Part shown: in pieces, positions 57,165-64,000 of the stretch
How the letters are laid out: the number at the start of each line of letters is the position of its first letter
Numbering within the stretch: the stretch's first letter is position 1
NCBI RefSeq assembly: GCF_024679095.1
Contig: NW_026110518.1
Location: forward strand, 186,001-250,000
Origin: Eriocheir sinensis
Taxonomy: Eukaryota > Arthropoda > Malacostraca > Decapoda > Varunidae
Length of the DNA: 64,000 nucleotides
Direction: 5' to 3'
Made by a program: the position numbers and the translations under genes
Notes under the pieces: generated by a model
What the model was told of the DNA's origin: nothing
Database searches by the model: none
What the model saw: the letters and a program-made list of their open reading frames with translations, nothing else

Positions 57165-57744
57165 TGTATTTTGTATATTTATTTTCATACAGATTGAAAT
57201 TATTTTTGTTTATTTTTATATATTTTCATACAATTTTCGTTATTTTATTGGTATTTTGTATATTTATTTTTTCTACAAATATACGTTCTTTTATCTGAAT
57301 TTTGTTTATTGAATTTGAAACGAATTTACCTTATTTTGTATATCTATTTTCATACAAATTAAAATACTTCTGTGTATTTTTGTATATAGTTTTATATAAA
57401 TTTACGTTATTTTATGTGTATTTTGTATATTTATATTTATACAAATACACATTCTTTTATTGGTATTTTGTATATTTATTTTTATGCAATTTACATTATT
57501 TTATGTGTATTTTGTATACATTTTTATACGTATTTACTTCATTTTATGTGTATTTTGTATATATATTTTTATAGAAATCTAAGTTATTTTATGTGTATTC
57601 ATATATATATTTTGAAACAAATTTTCATTGTTTTATATGCATTTTGCATATCTATTTCAATACAAATTTACCTTATTGTATGTGTTTTTTATATATTTAT
57701 TTTAATACAAATTTAATTTTTTTATGTGTATTTTGGTATATATG
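57165..57744 (+). repeat. T-rich island (block 34)
   Basis: Paralogue of 48275-48860 with the same left junction. It flips at ggtatatatggtaaggtaaa. Confidence 0.87.
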
Positions 57745-58558
<814 letters not shown>

Positions 58559-58660
58559 TACAGAAAGGAGACAGCTCAAGGGCACAAAAAGTAAACATTA
58601 ATAAAAAAGCCCGCTACTCGCTGCTCCTAAAAAGAATCCAAAGAGGTGGCCGAAGATAAG

Positions 58661-60196
58661 TCAGTTTCGGGAGGAGAGGTGTCCTGATACCCTCCTCTTG
58701 AAAGAGTTCAAGTCGTAGGCAGGAGGAAATACAGATGAAGGAAGATTGTTCCAGAGTTTACCAGCGTGAGGGATGAAAGAGTGAAGATGCTGGTTAACTC
58801 TTGCATAAGGGGTTTGGACAGTATAGGGATGAGCATGAGTAGAAAGTCGAGTGCAGCGGGGCGGGAGGGGGCATGCAGTTAGCAAGTTCAGAAGAGCAGT
58901 CAGCGTGGAAATATCGATAGAAGATAGAAAGAGAGGCAACATTGCGTCGGAATTTAAGAGGTAGAAGACTATCAGTATGAGGAGGAGAGCTGATGAGACG
59001 AAGAGCCTTTGCCTCTGTCCAGAAGAGCTGTGTGAGTGGAGCCCCCACACACATGAGATGCATACTCCATACGAGGGCGGACAAGGCCCCTGTATGGACA
59101 GCAACTGTGCAGGGGAGAAGAACTGGCGGAGACGGTACAGAACGCCCAGCCTCGAGGAAGCTGATTTAGTAAGAGATGAGATATGAAGTTTCCAGTTGAG
59201 ATTTTGAGTTAAGGATAGACCGAGGATGTTTAGTGTTGAGGAAGGTGATAGCTGGGTGTTGTCAAAGAATAGGGGATAGTTGTTTGGAAGATTGTGTCGA
59301 GTGGATAGGTGGAGAAACTGTGTTTTTGAGGCGTTGAAGGACACCAGGTTCTTCTTGCCCCAATCGGAAATAATAGTAAGGTCTGAGGCTAAGCGTTCTG
59401 CAGCCTCCAGCCTTGAGTCGTTAAGTTCCTGAATGGTTGGTCTTCTATTAAAAGAAGTTGAATAATTCAGAGTGGAATCATAGGCGTATGAATGGATAGG
59501 ACACTTAGTTTTTGAAAGAAGATAATCAATTAACAACAGAAAAGAGGAGATAGGACAGAACCTGTGGGACACCACTGTTAATAGATTTAGGGAAGAACAG
59601 TGACCGTCTACCACGGCAGAAATAGAACGGTCAGAAAGGAAACTGGAGATAAAGGTACAGAGAGAAGGATAGAAACCGTAGGAGGGTAGTTTAGAAAGCA
59701 AAGATTTGTGCCAGACCCTATCATAAGCTTTTGATATGTCCAGCGCAATAGCAAAAGTTTCACCGAAACGGCTAAGAGAGGATGACCAAGAGTCAGTTAA
59801 GAAGGCTAGGAGATCACCAGTAGAACGCCCCTTGCGGAACCCATACTGGCGATCAGATAGAAGGTCAGAAGTGGAAAGGTGCTTTTGAATCTTACGGTTA
59901 AGGATTGATTCAAAAGCTTTAGATAGACAAGAAAGTAAAGCAATAGGACGGTAGTTTGAGGGATTGGAGCGGTCACCCTTCTTAGGTACAGGCTGTGTGA
60001 AGGCATACTTCCAGCAAGAAGGAAAGGTAGATGTTGACAGGCAGAGGCGAAAGAGTTTGACCAGGCAGGGTGACAGCACGGAGGCACAGTTTTTAAGGAC
60101 AATAGGAGGCACTCCATCAGGTCCATAAGCCTTCTGAGGATTGAGGCCAGAGAGGGCATAGAAAACATCATTTTGAAGAATCTTTATAACAGGCAT
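58661..60196 (-). pseudogene. LINE copy 2 reverse transcriptase region, 511 open codons
   Basis: Visible are ALSGLNPQKAYGPDGVPP near the start, PVPKKGDRSNPSNYRPIALL, RQYGFRKGRSTGDLLAFL, motif A ALDISKAYDRVWHKSLLSK, and the C-terminal [16 protein letters not shown] ... SFKRRVSGHL typical of this LINE group. The catalytic box reads SYAYDSTLNYS (59477-59488): the first Asp of YADD is Tyr, which should abolish polymerase activity. Around residues 205-235 the frame is shifted (the GVPQGS region is unreadable) and is restored by further small deletions, so the frame is open but not functional. A second garbled patch lies at SIQGPCPPSYG. Confidence 0.88.
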
Positions 60197-60624
60197 AAAG
60201 GAGTCAGAAGGGGGATGAGTAGGAGGAATATGCCCAGAATCGTCCAGAGTGGAGTTTTTAGAAAAAGTTTGAGAGAAGAGACGGCAGTGTTGCCGACAGG
60301 ACTGAGGAGTGGAGGGAAAGATGAAGAAGTGAAGTTGGAGGAGATGTTTTTGGCTAGATGCCAGAAGTCACGGGAAGAGTTAGAGAAAGCAAGGTTTTGA
60401 CATTTTCTATTAATGAAAGAATTTTTGGTTAGTCGGAGAATAGATTTGGCACGATTTCGGGCAGAAATGTAAAGTTCATAATTAGCATTAGTTTGAAGGC
60501 TCTGGTATCTTTTGTGAGCTACCTCTCTATCATTGACAGCACGAGAACAAGCGTGATTAAACCAAGGCTTTTTAGCGTGAGGAGTAGAGAAAGAACGAGG
60601 AATGTATGCCCATTCCAGAGACAA
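60184..60624 (-). pseudogene. LINE copy 2 linker between endonuclease and RT
   Basis: 146 open codons covering [20 protein letters not shown], the basic helix-like stretch ([19 protein letters not shown]) and SRDFWHLAKNISSNF. This is the conserved linker of EN-RT LINEs just before the RT. It continues from the endonuclease in another frame and passes into the RT frame by frameshift near 60190-60290, where about 20 bp is also missing relative to copy 1. Confidence 0.75.
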
Positions 60625-61186
60625 TCAACTATGTGATGCGATGAGCACACAGAGTGGTCTCTATCCTTGAAGCAATAATCATTCCACGGGAAATCGGAAA
60701 AGTACATCCTCAGGTCGTCCCACCGAGCTGAAGCAAAATGCCAGAAGCATCGCCTCTTCGGTGGGTCCAGAGGATGTACAGGAGCGATAGGACAGGATGC
60801 AGAAATAAGATTGTGATCGGAGGAGCCCAACGGAGAGAACAGTTTGACAGAATAAGCAGAAGGGTTTGAGGTAAGGAAGAGGTCTAGAATGTTGGGCCGA
60901 TCTCCAAGACGGTCAGGAATACGTGTAGGGTGCTGGACCAACTGCTCTAGGTCGTTGAGGATAGCAAAGTTGTAGGCTTGTTCACCAGGATGGTCAGTGA
61001 AAGAGGATGAAAGCCAAAGCTGGTGGTGAACATTGAAATCTCCTAGGATGGAGATTTCAGCGAAGGGAGAGTGGGTCAAGATGTGCTCCACTTTAGAATT
61101 CAAATAGTCAAAGAATTTTACATAGTTGGTAGAGTTAGGTGAGAGATAAACAGCACAGATGTATTTAGTAATAGAATGACAGTGAA
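60403..61186 (-). repeat. LINE copy 2 duplication unit A
   Basis: Direct repeat of 61187-61974 (offset 784-788 bp; two 2-bp indels near 60610 and 60650). It encodes the second two-thirds of the endonuclease ([20 protein letters not shown]) and the start of the linker. At its 5' boundary ...agtgaa joins ttttctattaatg. Confidence 0.9.
60519..61103 (-). pseudogene. Endonuclease C-terminal domain, duplicated copy (unit A)
   Basis: 194 codons with [14 protein letters not shown] (metal-binding D and N), [13 protein letters not shown] and GSSDHNLIS (catalytic D and H). It differs from unit B in having [16 protein letters not shown] in place of a [20 protein letters not shown] stretch, caused by a local frameshift and substitutions. 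This shows the two units have diverged. Confidence 0.8.
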
Positions 61187-62194
61187 TTTTCTATTAATGA
61201 AAGAATTTTTGGTTAGTCGGAGAATAGATTTGGCACGATTTCGGGCAGAAATGTAAAGTTCATAATTAGCATTAGTTTGAAGGCTCTGGTATCTTTTGTG
61301 AGCTACCTCTCTATCATTGACAGCACGAGAACAAGCGTGATTAAACCAAGGCTTTTTAGCGTGAGGAGTAGAGAAAGAACGAGGAATGTATGCCTCCATT
61401 CCAGAGACAATCACCTCTGTGATGCGCTGAGCACACACAGAGGGGTCTCTATCCTGGAAGCAATAATCATTCCACGGGAAATCGGAAAAGTACATCCTCA
61501 GGTCGTCCCACCGAGCTGAAGCAAAATGCCAGAAGCATCGCCTCTTCGGTGGGTCCAGAGGATGTACAGGAGCGATAGGACAGGATGCAGAAATAAGATT
61601 GTGATCGGAGGAGCCCAACGGAGAGAACAGTTTGACAGAATAAGCAGAAGGGTTTGAGGTAAGGAAGAGGTCTAGAATGTTGGGCCGATCTCCAAGACGG
61701 TCAGGAATACGTGTAGGGTGCTGGACCAACTGCTCTAGGTCGTTGAGGATAGCAAAGTTGTAGGCTTGTTCACCAGGATGGTCAGTGAAAGAGGATGAAA
61801 GCCAAAGCTGGTGGTGAACATTGAAATCTCCTAGGATGGAGATTTCAGCGAAGGGAGAGTGGGTCAAGATGTGCTCCACTTTAGAATTCAAATAGTCAAA
61901 GAATTTTACATAGTTGGTAGAGTTAGGTGAGAGATAAACAGCACAGATGTATTTAGTAATAGAATGACAGTGAAGTCTTAACCAGATGGTGGAAAATTCA
62001 GAAGAGTCAAGGTCGTGGGCACGAGAGCAAGTGATGTCGTTGCGCACGTAGGCGCAACATCCAGCTTTGGATTGAAATTTAGGATAGAGATAGTAGGAGG
62101 GAAAAGAGTAGAGATTGCTGTCAGTAGCCTCAGAAACCTGTGTTTCGGTAAGGAAGAGAAGGTGAGGTTTAGAGGAGGAGAGATGATGTTCCAC
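61118..62194 (-). pseudogene. LINE copy 2 endonuclease, nearly complete (unit B)
   Basis: 358 open codons. [82 protein letters not shown] and GSSDHNLIS are all readable: a full set of APE-type endonuclease motifs. Upstream, the frame extends through [12 protein letters not shown] but meets a TGA at 62279-62281, where copy 1 has CGA (a C-to-T change at CpG). The frame ends out of register after NSFINRK, where the duplication junction begins. Confidence 0.82.
61187..61974 (-). repeat. LINE copy 2 duplication unit B
   Basis: Partner of unit A. Its sequence is closer to copy 1 over gtgatgcgctgagcacacac, so unit A carries more private changes. The shared boundary string is tgaa. Confidence 0.9.
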
Positions 62195-62296
62195 AGAATG
62201 AAAATTAGAGCGAAGACCGCGAATGTTGCAGAAATTGAGAAGAAAGAGGTTCGAGGAGTTATCAAGACACCTCTCAGGTCAGCAACCAAGGGGAGT

Positions 62297-64000
<1,704 letters not shown>

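Overview
This 64-kb window looks like heterochromatic, satellite-rich animal DNA, most probably from a decapod crustacean (a brachyuran crab). No host gene, rRNA, tRNA or CRISPR array is visible. Two kinds of evidence point to the host. First, three copies of a non-LTR retrotransposon (LINE) encode an endonuclease/reverse transcriptase of a type I recognise from swimming-crab genomes (a recollection, not a search). Second, there are many long, nearly pure (AT)n tracts, and poly(dA-dT) satellite DNA is a classic property of crab genomes.

More than 85% of the window is one very AT-rich satellite with a 45-bp subunit. In the T-rich orientation the consensus runs roughly attttatgtgtattttgta, then an alternating AT core, then ttttcatacaaatttacatt. 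Because 45 is a multiple of 3 and the T-rich strand of the subunit has no stop in any of its three frames, the array yields dozens of chance open frames rich in Phe/Tyr/Ile. I do not call these genes. The A-rich strand is closed in all three frames, so open-frame direction reports array orientation.

Subunits are diverged but recur in a fixed order (higher-order repeat, HOR). I label them by diagnostic motifs in the T-rich orientation: a acacattcttttattggtat; b gtatacatttttttatacgt; c ttttatagaaatctacg; d gtattcgtatatatattttg; e attttgcatatctatttc; f ccttattgtatgtgcat; g attttggtatatatattt; h gggtattttgcatcttta; i ttaatattctgtgtattt; j ttctatttgtgttttgta; k attatttaatgtgtattt; l ttttaagtgtatttgttta; m gtatatgtatttcaatac; n acctaattttatgtgtat; o tttttgtatatagttttata; p aggttattttatgtgtat. 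The full a-p cycle is about 705 bp (4752-5457). A common shorter form of about 520 bp lacks l-o (3379-3902, 50728-51251).

The array is not uniformly oriented: it is a mosaic of about 38 blocks that flip strand, from 47 bp to 6.3 kb long. Several flip junctions recur at distant places in the same or inverted orientation, so rearranged segments were themselves re-duplicated. Two sites are true hairpins or palindromes (6845-7265 and 34853-35300). (AT)n tracts lie at 22.0, 28.2, 29.9, 32.0, 34.1, 35.2, 35.4, 37.0, 42.4, 56.2, 58.3, 62.3 and 63.1 kb. Paired unexpanded copies show that they grew from the satellite subunit's own AT core.

The LINE copies are all on the minus strand. Copy 1 (16459-19705) is near full length, with a 5' leader, endonuclease, reverse transcriptase and short 3' UTR, but is frameshifted. 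Copy 2 (58551-62299) is 5'-truncated, carries a tandem duplication of about 786 bp in the endonuclease region and a YADD-to-YAYD change. Copy 3 (62602-63107) is a 0.5-kb 3' fragment. Copies 2 and 3 sit in a chain AT-LINE-AT-LINE-AT. The window therefore shows three interacting repeat processes: satellite HOR turnover with inversion, (AT)n birth inside the satellite, and LINE insertion or truncation at AT tracts. Block boundaries are good to about 10 bp, because homology across the flips hides the exact breakpoints.
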